From Paenibacillus sabuli (GTDB lineage: Bacteria > Bacillota > Bacilli > Paenibacillales > Paenibacillaceae): a DNA stretch of 64,000 bases. Numbering within the stretch: the stretch's first letter is position 1; each line of letters begins with the position of its first letter. Of this stretch, positions 25,601 through 33,458 are shown piece by piece. The DNA is taken from contig NZ_JACXIZ010000014.1 of assembly GCF_014705605.1 (NCBI RefSeq), forward strand, positions 1-64,000, written 5' to 3'. Made by a program: the position numbers and the translations under genes. Below the pieces are notes generated by a model that did not search any database, had not been told where the DNA came from, and saw nothing but the letters and a program-made list of their open reading frames with translations.

Positions 25601-27592
25601 AACCTCGTTAAGATATTCCGCGTCGTTCGTATACTTGTACAGCGCGGCCTGATCGGTAACGCCCCCCAGATTGGCCGTCTGCTTCGCGGAGCGTACCGCC
25701 TGATCCATCAGGAACGGCATCCGGCCTTGCGTCATCTCGTACAGTCCGCCGTATACGCTGGCCGTGTAATTCTCCACCGGCGCGCCCATCGGCGATGGCG
25801 GATTACCGACATAGTTGCCGCCGCCGGGCGTATCGGTGATCTTGAAGTGATAGCGCTGCCGGCTCAGCAGATAAGCCAGCGTCGGCACGGCGCGCTCGTC
25901 GAGGATGTCCTCGTTCTCGGTCAGCAGATAGCGCTGCACGGCCGTCATCGCATTGGCATTGGTCGTCAGATCGCGCTCCTCCATGTTGTAGTGCGCCATA
26001 TTGACTGGATCCCAGCCGCCGTAGTCGTCGTCCAGCATCAAGTCCGTCGCATTGTAGATCGCTTCATTAAGGGAATGGAAATAATTGGTTCGAAGATCCG
26101 AAAAATTGTACAGCCCCTCCGAGACATGCGTCAGCGTATCGTACCAGGACGCGATGCGATTCACGATGCGGTACGACACTTCGTAGCTGTCCCCTTCGCC
26201 AAACAGGCTGTGCGAGGTGCCCGGCATCGGCGCAATCAGTTGCGGACGCACACCCCCCTGCTGGTCGCGCAGCACGAGCCCGAAGGCGGAGGTATCGGGA
26301 TAGCTATAGCCCTGCGGCACGCTCTCCGGGTCCAGCGCCACGCCGGAGGTCAGCTCCCGGCCTGTCAGACGGCCGCTGTCCGCGCCGTAGTGCAGCGTCG
26401 CCATCGGGGTGAACAGATAGCTCTCCGGGATCATGTACGCGTCGATCGGGACCGCCTTCTTGACGTACAGCAGCGGCGCGGTCACGGTATCGAACGCTTC
26501 CTTGGCGACGCTGTCGCCGCTGTAGAGCATGAACGAGTACGCGCCCGCTTCGGCGAAATCCGCCTGCAGCGTGACCTTCGGCTCGTCCCGTCCGGATTCC
26601 AGCTCGATAGTTACAGCCAGCTCTGCCATGTCATTGCTCGGAAACGTCAGCTCGACCGTGCTCGGCCCCGTCTTGGTATAGCCTGACGGAATGAACCATA
26701 CCGGCACGCCAGTTTTGAAATAATTGTCCACCACTGTCGACAGTGGCTGGCCGTTCACAAGCGCCGTCTGTCTGACCTGTGTGAATTGTTCCTTCTCTCC
26801 TACGTACTCGCTGTCCAGTGCGGCCATCATCAGGAAGCCAAGCTCCTCGGTCTTCGCCTTGACTTTAACCCAGACGCCGCCGTCCTTGATGTAGATTTCA
26901 TTCTGTACGAGCTGGCCTTCGCTGCCCTCGCCCTCGTAGAACACCACGCGCACCAAGTCGTTCTCGATCGTATCGGTGCGCTCCGGTGTCGGATCGGCTG
27001 TCGCCCATGCCGGGAAGTCGGCCGGCGGCAGGTCGTCGAACGGACTGTACGGCGGCGCGATCGCGATCAGCTCCTCGCGATCCTCCGGCGGCACCAGGTC
27101 CAGATCATTGCTCAGGAAGAAGCCTTCGCTGCGGGCGTAGAAGCCCGACGTGTCGTGCAGCGCCAGCTCGTGTACGCCGGCGCTCAGATTGTACACGCCA
27201 ACCTCGGACCAGCGGAAGCCCTCCTGACCGTGATCGCCGAATTGCTCGGCCGCCATCACGCCGTCCACGGCGACGTGGAATGTGCGCGTCCCCGGCTGAT
27301 TCGTCGCGTAATCGCGATCGCGCACCCAGACTCGATACTGCCCGGGCTCGGTAATGTTGACCTCGGCGATAGCCGGCTCGCCGCCGCTTCCGTCGGCTTC
27401 ATCGATTGTGGAGCCGGTCGAGCGGCCGGTGACATAGTCGCCGGTGAGCGTCCACGAGCCGAACGATTTGAAGGTATTGGGCGTAATAAAGAAATGCTTG
27501 TATTGCTCCTCTTCTTCTGCAACAGCTGTCGTTCCCGCGAGAACCGGCAGCGCCAGACCAATCACCATCAGTATGACAAGCAGCTTGCGCAT
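22655..27592 (-). CDS. Giant secreted multidomain protein, putative polysaccharide-degrading enzyme
   Basis: A 1645-residue protein with a signal peptide (RKLLVILMVIGLALP, cleavage near TAVA). About 26-165 looks like a carbohydrate-binding beta-sandwich (GQYRVWVRDRDY, GVHELALHDTSG). About 480-930 is Trp/Tyr-rich and helical, like an alpha/alpha-toroid glycan enzyme (GHGNVITMNNWAGMLVKLAE, DFTSIYWHHIPVFISMLEDF). About 1140-1330 holds two near-identical 90-residue modules (VIRFVVPL, GLRI.GTLTHKT, TTVLVIYPT). The C-terminal 200 residues are two copies of the LSHDN..WWG.N..EYRLYENGELID module found in chitinases. I cannot name the catalytic family. The start is ATG at 27592 after GGAGGG. A cre-like box overlaps its leader and an ABC importer lies directly upstream, so glycan breakdown for uptake is the likely role. 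Confidence 0.8.
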   Translation of the reverse strand: MRKLLVILMVIGLALPVLAGTTAVAEEEEQYKHFFITPNTFKSFGSWTLTGDYVTGRSTGSTIDEADGSGGEPAIAEVNITEPGQYRVWVRDRDYATNQPGTRTFHVAVDGVMAAEQFGDHGQEGFRWSEVGVYNLSAGVHELALHDTSGFYARSEGFFLSNDLDLVPPEDREELIAIAPPYSPFDDLPPADFPAWATADPTPERTDTIENDLVRVVFYEGEGSEGQLVQNEIYIKDGGVWVKVKAKTEELGFLMMAALDSEYVGEKEQFTQVRQTALVNGQPLSTVVDNYFKTGVPVWFIPSGYTKTGPSTVELTFPSNDMAELAVTIELESGRDEPKVTLQADFAEAGAYSFMLYSGDSVAKEAFDTVTAPLLYVKKAVPIDAYMIPESYLFTPMATLHYGADSGRLTGRELTSGVALDPESVPQGYSYPDTSAFGLVLRDQQGGVRPQLIAPMPGTSHSLFGEGDSYEVSYRIVNRIASWYDTLTHVSEGLYNFSDLRTNYFHSLNEAIYNATDLMLDDDYGGWDPVNMAHYNMEERDLTTNANAMTAVQRYLLTENEDILDERAVPTLAYLLSRQRYHFKITDTPGGGNYVGNPPSPMGAPVENYTASVYGGLYEMTQGRMPFLMDQAVRSAKQTANLGGVTDQAALYKYTNDAEYLNEVKRLADLYLANYPNAEPNRESRFVSGFIYGDYIPMVTTFLAAYEATGEQKYLDAAEECARLLATGVWTTGYHNGYDTAPYTIDPVETAARPLVADRFTFWWHGDQQWRLGNPDGEAKSPQEAGPPLQEETVPGWLIAKAGMGTEHPRTPGHGNVITMNNWAGMLVKLAEYTGDDYFETMARNAMIGRFGNYPGYYQDRAIVHQMRDDYPYVGPDFTSIYWHHIPVFISMLEDFLINSAWAKSEQHIAFPSLYQSGYAYFASNQFGHAPGQFYDESDMWLWLDRGIVEPDTPEVDYIAARKDGVLGLALMNEGNAPITTTVALGDKVPGGASYSGTADVYAADGTVSTVAVSGGEFIVTIPAKGIRSVVLDVPGLEAPAYARENVVYSNNLRNTVTEHTRGKGHVIQLTPDSYYAYVYIADDNETTSKLEIEYEIDGETFTQEKSGYPYEFLIKVDDPSEAFTYSLTATKVGGATEALGGGTLEPNDFVDAGLSLDDEEAASFEPFDITVTTTGMSPSEQVIRFVVPLADFPFEVSEDSLIGLRIAGTLTHKTTGEQLELDSVIRRNEIRASAGTTVLVIYPTDDAPLENYIDYYRDMTIYPAELPETFDPVELGVSVAGMNSSEGVIRFVVPLPGFPFAVAENTLRGLRITGTLTHKTDGSVLNLDSHLVRNEVRPNGTTVLVIYPTAGVPLRDYRDYTITVQVHPPDGSGEEPQAPEVTAEIAYSETEPTADAVTASLVTSAPVTVTNNDGADSRSFLYNGSFTFEYVDEAGRSGSATAEVNNITAASTGAPAKATLSHDNGHDTGLLDGSYTVRADLWWGNNAREYRLYENGELIDSRVLADAAPSAQSVETEIEGRPNGTYEYVAELVNAHGTTTTDPITVTVEDAAPGSFSLTHTNWLGGADYEIVMNLWWGTNGSEYRLYENEELIDSQALIESTPQAQTVVTQVYGRAPGSYVYRAELSNDAGTTVSESITVEVTE

Positions 27593-27610
27593 CAATTTCC
27601 CTCCTTCAAT

Positions 27611-27624
27611 TTTAACCGCTTACA
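27611..27624 (-). promoter_or_regulatory. cre-like site at the giant secreted-protein gene
   Basis: The minus strand reads TGTAAGCGGTTAAA, close to the CcpA consensus TGNAANCGNWNNCW (one deviation at the C near the end). It lies 18 bp before the start codon, a position suited to roadblock repression. Confidence 0.6.
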
Positions 27625-27712
27625 TTTCGGCTTTTTTGGACGGCCCGCTATGCTGCCGCGGGCCTCGTCCCCTTGTCGCCAGAACCGTATGAGGTCCTGC
27701 TAACGAACCGGA

Positions 27713-29281
27713 TTACTGGGTGCCGGCAATATATTCGTTCATTTGCTCGACGTAAGCCTGACCGCCCTTCGCGTACCATTGGTCGAGCAGATCGTCGAAC
27801 GCGTCCACCGGCAGCTCGCCGATCATGATTTTGGTAATCGTTTCGTCCCAGATCAGCTTGAAGTCCTGAAAGCTCGGTTCTTTGGACGCGGGCGGAATGA
27901 ATCCTTGATCAAGCGAGAATTCGACCGTTTCGATGGAGCGGTCCACCCACTTTCTCATCTTCTCCCGCTCCTCGCTCGGATGGCTTGGCGAGATAAAGAA
28001 ATCGCCGTCGTTGGCGCGGCGCACGATGTTCTTGCGCCACGGCGACTCCACGTCGTCGATATAGACGCGCTGGCCGTCTTCCATGTTGAAATGCTGGCCC
28101 TCTACTCCAAATTTGATCATATCCCAACCTTCGTCCGACAGCAGCCAATCGAGCACCTCCAGCGTGCGCTGCGGATGCTCGGCCGCCGCCGTCACGCCCC
28201 ACACGCCCCAGGTGCCGGTACCGTATGAGACGCCCTTTAGCTCGCCCTCCCGATCCTGGATGAACAGGTACGAAATTTCGGTTTCCGGATTCAGTTCCTT
28301 GCCGCCCTTCTCGGCGCCGTAAGCATTGCCCGCAAATTCATAGCGTACACCGGAGATACCACGCTTGAAACGATCGATTGACGTATTACGATCAATGACC
28401 GCCGAGTCCGGGTCGACCAGTCCTTCCTTAAATGCCATTTGCGTATAAGCAAGCACCTCCTTATAGACGTCCGAAGTCCGGTCGTACATCGGCGTCATAA
28501 AATCAAATTCGCCGCCGTCAGATTTCTGCCAGCCGAGATTTCCGAATTGCGAAGAGAGAATCGGGTCGATGAGCTTGGAGCCGTTCAAGAATGCGCCAAA
28601 GCCGTACGTATCGTCCTTGCCGTTGCCGTCGGGATCGTCAAAGGTAAATTTACGCAATATATCCGTAAATTGATCGATTGTTACTTCTCGGTTTTCCGGC
28701 ACCTCGATGCCAACGTTGTCCAGCCAGTCCTCGCGGACGATGAAGCCGTCGTTGCGTGCAACCGAGGTGCGCGGCACGCCGTAGATGTCCCCGTCGCGTT
28801 TCGTCTCTAGTGCCTCCCATGAGATGTCGTACGTGTGCGCCTGAATATTCGGCAATTCATCCAGGTATTCGTTGATTGGAACAAGCACGCCGTCATTGAC
28901 GGCATTAATGAACGATTCGTCGGTCTCGGACGGGAAGAAGACGAGATCGGCGTAATCGCCGGACACGAGGGAAAGTTGGAGTTGCTCCTTGTAACCGGTT
29001 GCAGGAGGGACAATAAATTCGAGCTTGACGTTCAATTCCTCCTCAAGACGGTCAAAAATCGGTTTTTCAGAAGCCGCCATATCGGCCGCCGAAAAGTTGG
29101 CCATGATTTTGATGCTGACCTGCTCGCTTCCATTCGCTCCGGCGTTTGCGGCAGCATTTGCTTCAGCGCCGCCGGTATCGCCAACCTTGTCATTCCCATT
29201 GTTCCCGCCGGAGCATGCCGACAAGACCAGCATCCCCGCAACCAGACCGATTCCTGCTGTGCGCCGTCCTTTTTCAATCAT
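27713..29281 (-). CDS. ABC importer solute-binding lipoprotein (LipO/YtcQ-like)
   Basis: A 522-residue family-1 binding protein with a lipoprotein signal (LVLSACSGG), a Gly/Asn/Ala-rich linker and two alpha/beta lobes. GDYADLVFFPSETDE and LLSDEGWDMIKFGVEGQHF are typical of the large YtcQ/LipO branch that binds plant- or polysaccharide-derived oligosaccharides. GGGGG precedes the start. It is the third gene of an operon with two permeases. No ATPase gene is present, so a shared MsmX-type ATPase is expected. Confidence 0.9.
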   Translation of the reverse strand: MIEKGRRTAGIGLVAGMLVLSACSGGNNGNDKVGDTGGAEANAAANAGANGSEQVSIKIMANFSAADMAASEKPIFDRLEEELNVKLEFIVPPATGYKEQLQLSLVSGDYADLVFFPSETDESFINAVNDGVLVPINEYLDELPNIQAHTYDISWEALETKRDGDIYGVPRTSVARNDGFIVREDWLDNVGIEVPENREVTIDQFTDILRKFTFDDPDGNGKDDTYGFGAFLNGSKLIDPILSSQFGNLGWQKSDGGEFDFMTPMYDRTSDVYKEVLAYTQMAFKEGLVDPDSAVIDRNTSIDRFKRGISGVRYEFAGNAYGAEKGGKELNPETEISYLFIQDREGELKGVSYGTGTWGVWGVTAAAEHPQRTLEVLDWLLSDEGWDMIKFGVEGQHFNMEDGQRVYIDDVESPWRKNIVRRANDGDFFISPSHPSEEREKMRKWVDRSIETVEFSLDQGFIPPASKEPSFQDFKLIWDETITKIMIGELPVDAFDDLLDQWYAKGGQAYVEQMNEYIAGTQ

Positions 29282-29323
29282 GTACTTAACCCCCTAATTT
29301 ATTTTCAGGCGTACGGCCGGTCG

Positions 29324-30208
29324 CTACCCCTTGACCGAGCCGAGCATAATGCCCTTAACGAAAAAGCGCTGTAAAAATGGGTATACGCATAGAATCGGAA
29401 GCGTGACAATCATCAGGGTCGCATATTGCAACGTCTCCGCAGTAATTTGAACATTGCCCGCCTCCGCAGCATTTTCCACGCCTCCTCCGGAAATCGAGAT
29501 CAGCTTGGCGCCTTCGATAATCTCACGCAAAAACAGCATGAGCGGCCACTTGTCGACATCGCGGATGTATACAATGGCGTTGAAGAAATTGTTCCAGTAG
29601 GCGACCGCCGTAAACAGACACAACGTCGCGATAATCGGCAGCGACAACGGCACGACGATGCGAAATAAAATGTACGGATCCGAGGCGCCGTCGATTCGCG
29701 CCGCCTCCTCCAGCTCTTCCGGAATGTTCTCCATAAAGGTCTTCATCAGGATCAAGTTGAATCCGCTGAGCAGCATCGGCAGCACAAGCGCAGGCAGCGA
29801 ATTGAGCAAGCCGAGCTCTCGCATCAGGTAATAGTTCGGAATGAGTCCGCCGTTGAACAGCATCGTGAACACGATTGCCAGCATGATGATTCGGCGGCCT
29901 TTCAAAAATGATTTGGAAAGCGGGTATGCAGTGACGATGTACAGAAAAATACCGAGCGCTACCCCGCTGATGGTGACGATAATCGTATTGAGGTAGCTGG
30001 ACCAGAGCACTGGATGCCGCGTAATTTGGGCATATGCTCCAAAGGTGATGTCCTTGGGAAAAATGCGCAGCGGATTTTCAATATAAGCTGAATATGAGCT
30101 GATTGATACGACAAATACGTTGACGAACGGATAAAGCATGAGCAGGCTGATCATAACGATCAGCGCGTTGTTAGCGGTGTCGAACAACGTAAATTTACGA
30201 AATTTCAC
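29324..30208 (-). CDS. Carbohydrate ABC permease, YtcP-like
   Basis: A 294-residue inner-membrane permease of the CUT1 family with six predicted helices and the EAA loop EELEEAARIDGASDPYILFR, which contacts the ATPase. The end FLQRFFVKGIMLGSVKG is characteristic of the YtcP branch. It lies 17 bp after the partner permease and 42 bp before the binding-protein gene. Confidence 0.93.
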   Translation of the reverse strand: MKFRKFTLFDTANNALIVMISLLMLYPFVNVFVVSISSYSAYIENPLRIFPKDITFGAYAQITRHPVLWSSYLNTIIVTISGVALGIFLYIVTAYPLSKSFLKGRRIIMLAIVFTMLFNGGLIPNYYLMRELGLLNSLPALVLPMLLSGFNLILMKTFMENIPEELEEAARIDGASDPYILFRIVVPLSLPIIATLCLFTAVAYWNNFFNAIVYIRDVDKWPLMLFLREIIEGAKLISISGGGVENAAEAGNVQITAETLQYATLMIVTLPILCVYPFLQRFFVKGIMLGSVKG

Positions 30209-30225
30209 TTGCCCGCTCTCCTCCT

Positions 30226-31137
30226 TTACCAGATCGATTTGCCGCTGATTTTACGCGCCGCATAATTGGCAGAGACGATCAGCACGAAGCCGACAATGCT
30301 TTTGAACAAGCCGACTGCCGTCGCATACGATAATCGTCCGTCCTGCAGGCCGATCCGGTACGTGTACGTCTCGAAGATGTCGGCCGTCTCGTACGTCAGC
30401 GGATTGTAGAGCAGGAATACTTGCTCGAAGCCGTTGTCCAGAATGTTGCCCAGCTTCAGCAGCAGCAAGATGACGACTGTCGTCGCAATGCCGGGGATCG
30501 TAATGTACCAGATGCGCTGCAAACGCGAGGCCCCGTCGATCGTCGCCGACTCGTAGAGCGTCGGGTCGATGCCCGTCATAGCCGCCAGATAGATGATAGT
30601 GCCCCAGCCGACCTCCTTCCAGATCTCGGCGCTGACGATGATGGAGCGGAAGTATGACGGCTCCATCAAAAATCTGACCGGACCATAACCCATCGAAGTG
30701 ATGAGATGATTGACAAGCCCTGAGCTCGGCGATAGGAAATTGATCAGGATGCCCGCCAGCACGACCCACGAAATAAAGTGCGGCAAGTACAAAATGGTCT
30801 GCGAAATGCGCTTGAACGCCATCTGCCGGACTTCGTTCAACATCAGGGCCACGATGATCGGCGCCGGGAAGCCCCAGACAATCTGGTAAATGCTAAGCAG
30901 CAGCGAGTTGCGCAGCACGCGATAAAAATGCGGCGAATCGAACAATGTCGTAAAATTGGCCAAGCCGATCCAGTCGCTGCCCCAAATGCCGCGAATTAGG
31001 TTGAGTTCTTTGAAAGCGATGACAACGCCGAACATTGGCACATATTTGAACACGAGCAGATAGATCAGTCCCGGAATCAAAAAAATGTACAGCCAGCGAT
31101 GGCGAATCCAGTATTGAAGCTTTCCCGTAGCCTGCAT
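30226..31137 (-). CDS. Carbohydrate ABC permease, YteP/LplB-like
   Basis: A 303-residue membrane protein, partner of the following permease. The start at 31137 (MQATGK) follows AAAGGAGGAGGAG; the longer frame to 31209 has no binding site. Six helices are visible, with the loop IDGASRLQRIWYITIPGI and the family C-terminus SANYAARKISGKSIW. It is the first gene of the importer operon, which begins downstream of a promoter and a cre-like site. Confidence 0.93.
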   Translation of the reverse strand: MQATGKLQYWIRHRWLYIFLIPGLIYLLVFKYVPMFGVVIAFKELNLIRGIWGSDWIGLANFTTLFDSPHFYRVLRNSLLLSIYQIVWGFPAPIIVALMLNEVRQMAFKRISQTILYLPHFISWVVLAGILINFLSPSSGLVNHLITSMGYGPVRFLMEPSYFRSIIVSAEIWKEVGWGTIIYLAAMTGIDPTLYESATIDGASRLQRIWYITIPGIATTVVILLLLKLGNILDNGFEQVFLLYNPLTYETADIFETYTYRIGLQDGRLSYATAVGLFKSIVGFVLIVSANYAARKISGKSIW

Positions 31138-31249
31138 TGCTCCTCCTCCTTTCTCAAGATCATTCGTATTTCCAAGCGATGTGAAACGACGCGGCCTGCC
31201 GCAGAACAAATCGGCTTTGATTTTGCTTGGAAGTGCGTCGATTTTATGG

Positions 31250-31308
31250 TGAAACCGCTTAAAAATTCGCTATACCTCCACTATAGCCGCGATCGGGAAC
31301 GCGTGAAA
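31250..31308 (-). promoter_or_regulatory. Importer operon promoter with cre-like site
   Basis: On the minus strand, TTTCAC (31308-31303), a 17-bp spacer and TATAGT (31285-31280) form a promoter. TGAAACCGCTTAAA reads on the plus strand at 31250-31263 and resembles a CcpA box lying 10-25 bp after the expected transcription start. The rest of the 477-bp gap 31138-31614 holds only repeats and hairpins; I see no gene in it. Confidence 0.5.
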
Positions 31309-31425
31309 TACGGCGTAAGCTACAAATGGTTCGGGTATGAAAACGCTTTATATTTGTGCTCCATCGTTTCGCAGCATTTGGTAGGGCTAATTGCACATTT
31401 TGTATGTATGCGTTTACAAATTTCT

Positions 31426-31450
31426 TGTAGCCTCACTTTTTACGCTTATT
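31426..31450 (+). repeat. 25-bp repeat, copy 3
   Basis: TGTAGCCTCACTTTTTACGC followed by TTATT; one mismatch to the copy at 22604-22628. Together the copies bracket the secreted enzyme and importer genes. Confidence 0.75.
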
Positions 31451-31477
31451 GAGCCGTTAGTGCGCCCTTCGGATCTC

Positions 31478-31503
31478 GTCTCTCCTAGCTTTCGCGGAAC
31501 GAA
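31478..31503. repeat. 26-bp direct repeat, copy A
   Basis: GTCTCTCCTAGCTTTCGCGG followed by AACGAA, identical to copy B at 31574-31599, 96 bp apart. Each copy is followed by a sequence able to form a hairpin. Confidence 0.7.
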
Positions 31504-31573
31504 ACCGAGCCCGCTCCTACGGGTGGCGAGCTTCGTTTCGCCTTGAAACCATAGCGAGACCCGCAATCTCCGG

Positions 31574-31635
31574 GTCTCTCCTAGCTTTCGCGGAACGAAG
31601 CTGGTCTCGCCTTTTTATTGGCGAGACTCGCTTCG
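31574..31635. repeat. 26-bp direct repeat copy B with hairpin over the kinase stop codon
   Basis: Repeat copy B (31574-31599) leads into a hairpin with arms CGAAGC..GTCTCGCC (31596-31611) and GGCGAGAC..GCTTCG (31620-31635). The hairpin contains the stop codon of the sensor kinase gene and could act as its transcript end or a stabiliser. Confidence 0.6.
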
Positions 31636-33423
31636 CCTTGGCATACGCATTTCCACCAGCGTGCCCTCGCCCTTGACGCCGGAGATGCGCAGCCCGTAGG
31701 CCGGGCCGAAGATGAGCTTCAGGCGCTGGTTGACGTTGCGCAGGCCAATTTGTGTGTCTTCCTGGATATGCTCCAGTCGAAATTCGGCGTTGATGCGCTC
31801 GGCTGTCGCGGCCGGGATGCCGACGCCGTTGTCCTTGATTTTGATGACGACCGATTGGCTCTCCTCATAGCCGGTGATCGTGATGACGCCCTGCCGTCCG
31901 GACGGCCTAATGCCATGATGAATCGCATTCTCGATGATCGGCTGCAGCGTCAATTTGACGGTGAGATGATCCTGTATGGCCCCGTTGATCTTCCAGATGA
32001 CCTCCAGCTCCTCTTTGAAATGCAGCTGCTGCACCTCGACATAGAGGCGGGCATGCTCCAGCTCGTCGCGCAACGGGATGACGTTCTCCCCTGTCGCCAA
32101 GCTCAGCCGCAATAGCTTGGACAAGGCATGGAGCATCATTGACGCTTCGTTTTTGCCGCCGGTGAGCCGCATGACCTTCCAATTGATACCCTCCAACGTG
32201 TTGTACAGCATGTGCGGGTTGATCTGCGCTTGCAGGGCAATCGATTGCGCTCGGCTCATCAGCTCGTAACGACGTCCAAGCTCCTCCTCCAATTGCTTGC
32301 TTTTTTCGAGCGATTCCCCGATTGCCGTCGCAATATATTTCAGCTCGTTGGTCGCTTGACTGCTGCGCTTGCCGAGCATGCTGTGCAACGGAGAATGCGC
32401 CTGATCGAGCAACGACAGTACCCATTGAATCGGCCGGTAGGTGCGAATCGAGATCAGGAAGGCGATGACCAGACTTGACACGATACCGACCGTTACGAGC
32501 AGTAAAATAAACGAGTACAGCCGGTCTTGGCGGGACTCGTACAGCTCCAGCGGAATAATCGACAGGTAGGTCCAGTCTCCCCGCGACGAAGGCGCCATCG
32601 TGACGACGCTGTCGATGCCGTCGAGCTGCATGATGTGCGAGTCCGTACCGCCACCAGTCAAGCTTGGCTCCGGCACAAGCTGCGACAGCGGCGCATGGAG
32701 CAGGCCGTTGTCGCGCGCATACAGGATGCGGCGCTGCTGATCGACGATGTAGATCTGCTGCTCCGGCGTCATCTCGCGCAGCAACGGCTCCAGCTCAGCC
32801 GCTCCGATGCTGATGACGAGCACGCTGCGCGATTGTTCGTTGACGAGCTGCCGGTACAGGACAATCGATTGGCTCGTCTCTTCGCCGCGCCGAATTTCGA
32901 CCGTGCTGATCCATGTCCTGGCCTCGTCTTTGCCCTGCCTGTATTCCGCCGCCCACCAGGGCGGCGCATACTTGTCCAGCATGCCGCTGCTCGTCATATT
33001 CAGCAGATGATTGGTCGTTTCATTGTACAGCTCGATTTCTTCGACATAAGGGTTGGTCAGGATGGAAATGCGCAGCATGTCCTGGAGCTTGCGGATGCGC
33101 GCAATTGAAGCGTAGGGGAGCGGATAACCGGACATCTCGCCCTTGACGAGCGCTTCTACATCCGGGTCGGACCCGATTCGGATGCTGAGATTCTCGGCTT
33201 CGGTGAGGATCATGTCCATGTTGTCTCGTATGCGGGTCAATTCACCCGCGCTGATGCGGCCGATCTCCTCGCGCAGCGCCGCCTGATTGAAGGAATAGAC
33301 CAGCGCGTGCACGACGGCAAGCGGCACCATGAGCAGGAAGAGCACGATTAGAAAATTGCGGAAAAACAAGCTGTTGAATTTGTAGTTTTTAATATAGGTC
33401 CACAACGAGGTATTCGACTCCAT
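31615..33423 (-). CDS. YesM-type sensor histidine kinase
   Basis: A 602-residue membrane kinase. Transmembrane helix 1 (about 24-44) and a second near 300 enclose an extracytoplasmic sensing domain; a HAMP-like linker and the LytS/YesM kinase core follow. The phosphorylated histidine is H404 in QINPHMLYNTLEG. ATP-lid motifs IIENAIHHGI, IKDNGVGIP and QIGLRNVNQRL are intact. The start at 33423 has AAGGGG 8 bases upstream; the frame extends further 5' but only as an overlap with the regulator gene. Upstream position and partner suggest it senses the imported sugar or its binding protein. Confidence 0.92.
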   Translation of the reverse strand: MESNTSLWTYIKNYKFNSLFFRNFLIVLFLLMVPLAVVHALVYSFNQAALREEIGRISAGELTRIRDNMDMILTEAENLSIRIGSDPDVEALVKGEMSGYPLPYASIARIRKLQDMLRISILTNPYVEEIELYNETTNHLLNMTSSGMLDKYAPPWWAAEYRQGKDEARTWISTVEIRRGEETSQSIVLYRQLVNEQSRSVLVISIGAAELEPLLREMTPEQQIYIVDQQRRILYARDNGLLHAPLSQLVPEPSLTGGGTDSHIMQLDGIDSVVTMAPSSRGDWTYLSIIPLELYESRQDRLYSFILLLVTVGIVSSLVIAFLISIRTYRPIQWVLSLLDQAHSPLHSMLGKRSSQATNELKYIATAIGESLEKSKQLEEELGRRYELMSRAQSIALQAQINPHMLYNTLEGINWKVMRLTGGKNEASMMLHALSKLLRLSLATGENVIPLRDELEHARLYVEVQQLHFKEELEVIWKINGAIQDHLTVKLTLQPIIENAIHHGIRPSGRQGVITITGYEESQSVVIKIKDNGVGIPAATAERINAEFRLEHIQEDTQIGLRNVNQRLKLIFGPAYGLRISGVKGEGTLVEMRMPRRSESRQ

Positions 33424-33458
33424 GCGCATTGCCCCTTGTCCGCGTCCACGCCTTGAGG

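Noticed and set aside
22649-26686. Plus-strand open frame of 1345 codons
   Set aside because: It is the antisense shadow of the secreted enzyme gene, Arg/His/Val-rich with no ribosome binding site or recognisable domain; long shadows are expected at this GC content.
31099-31452. Plus-strand frame of 117 codons upstream of the importer operon
   Set aside because: It runs through a promoter, a cre-like site and a repeat, lacks a binding site and resembles no protein that I know.
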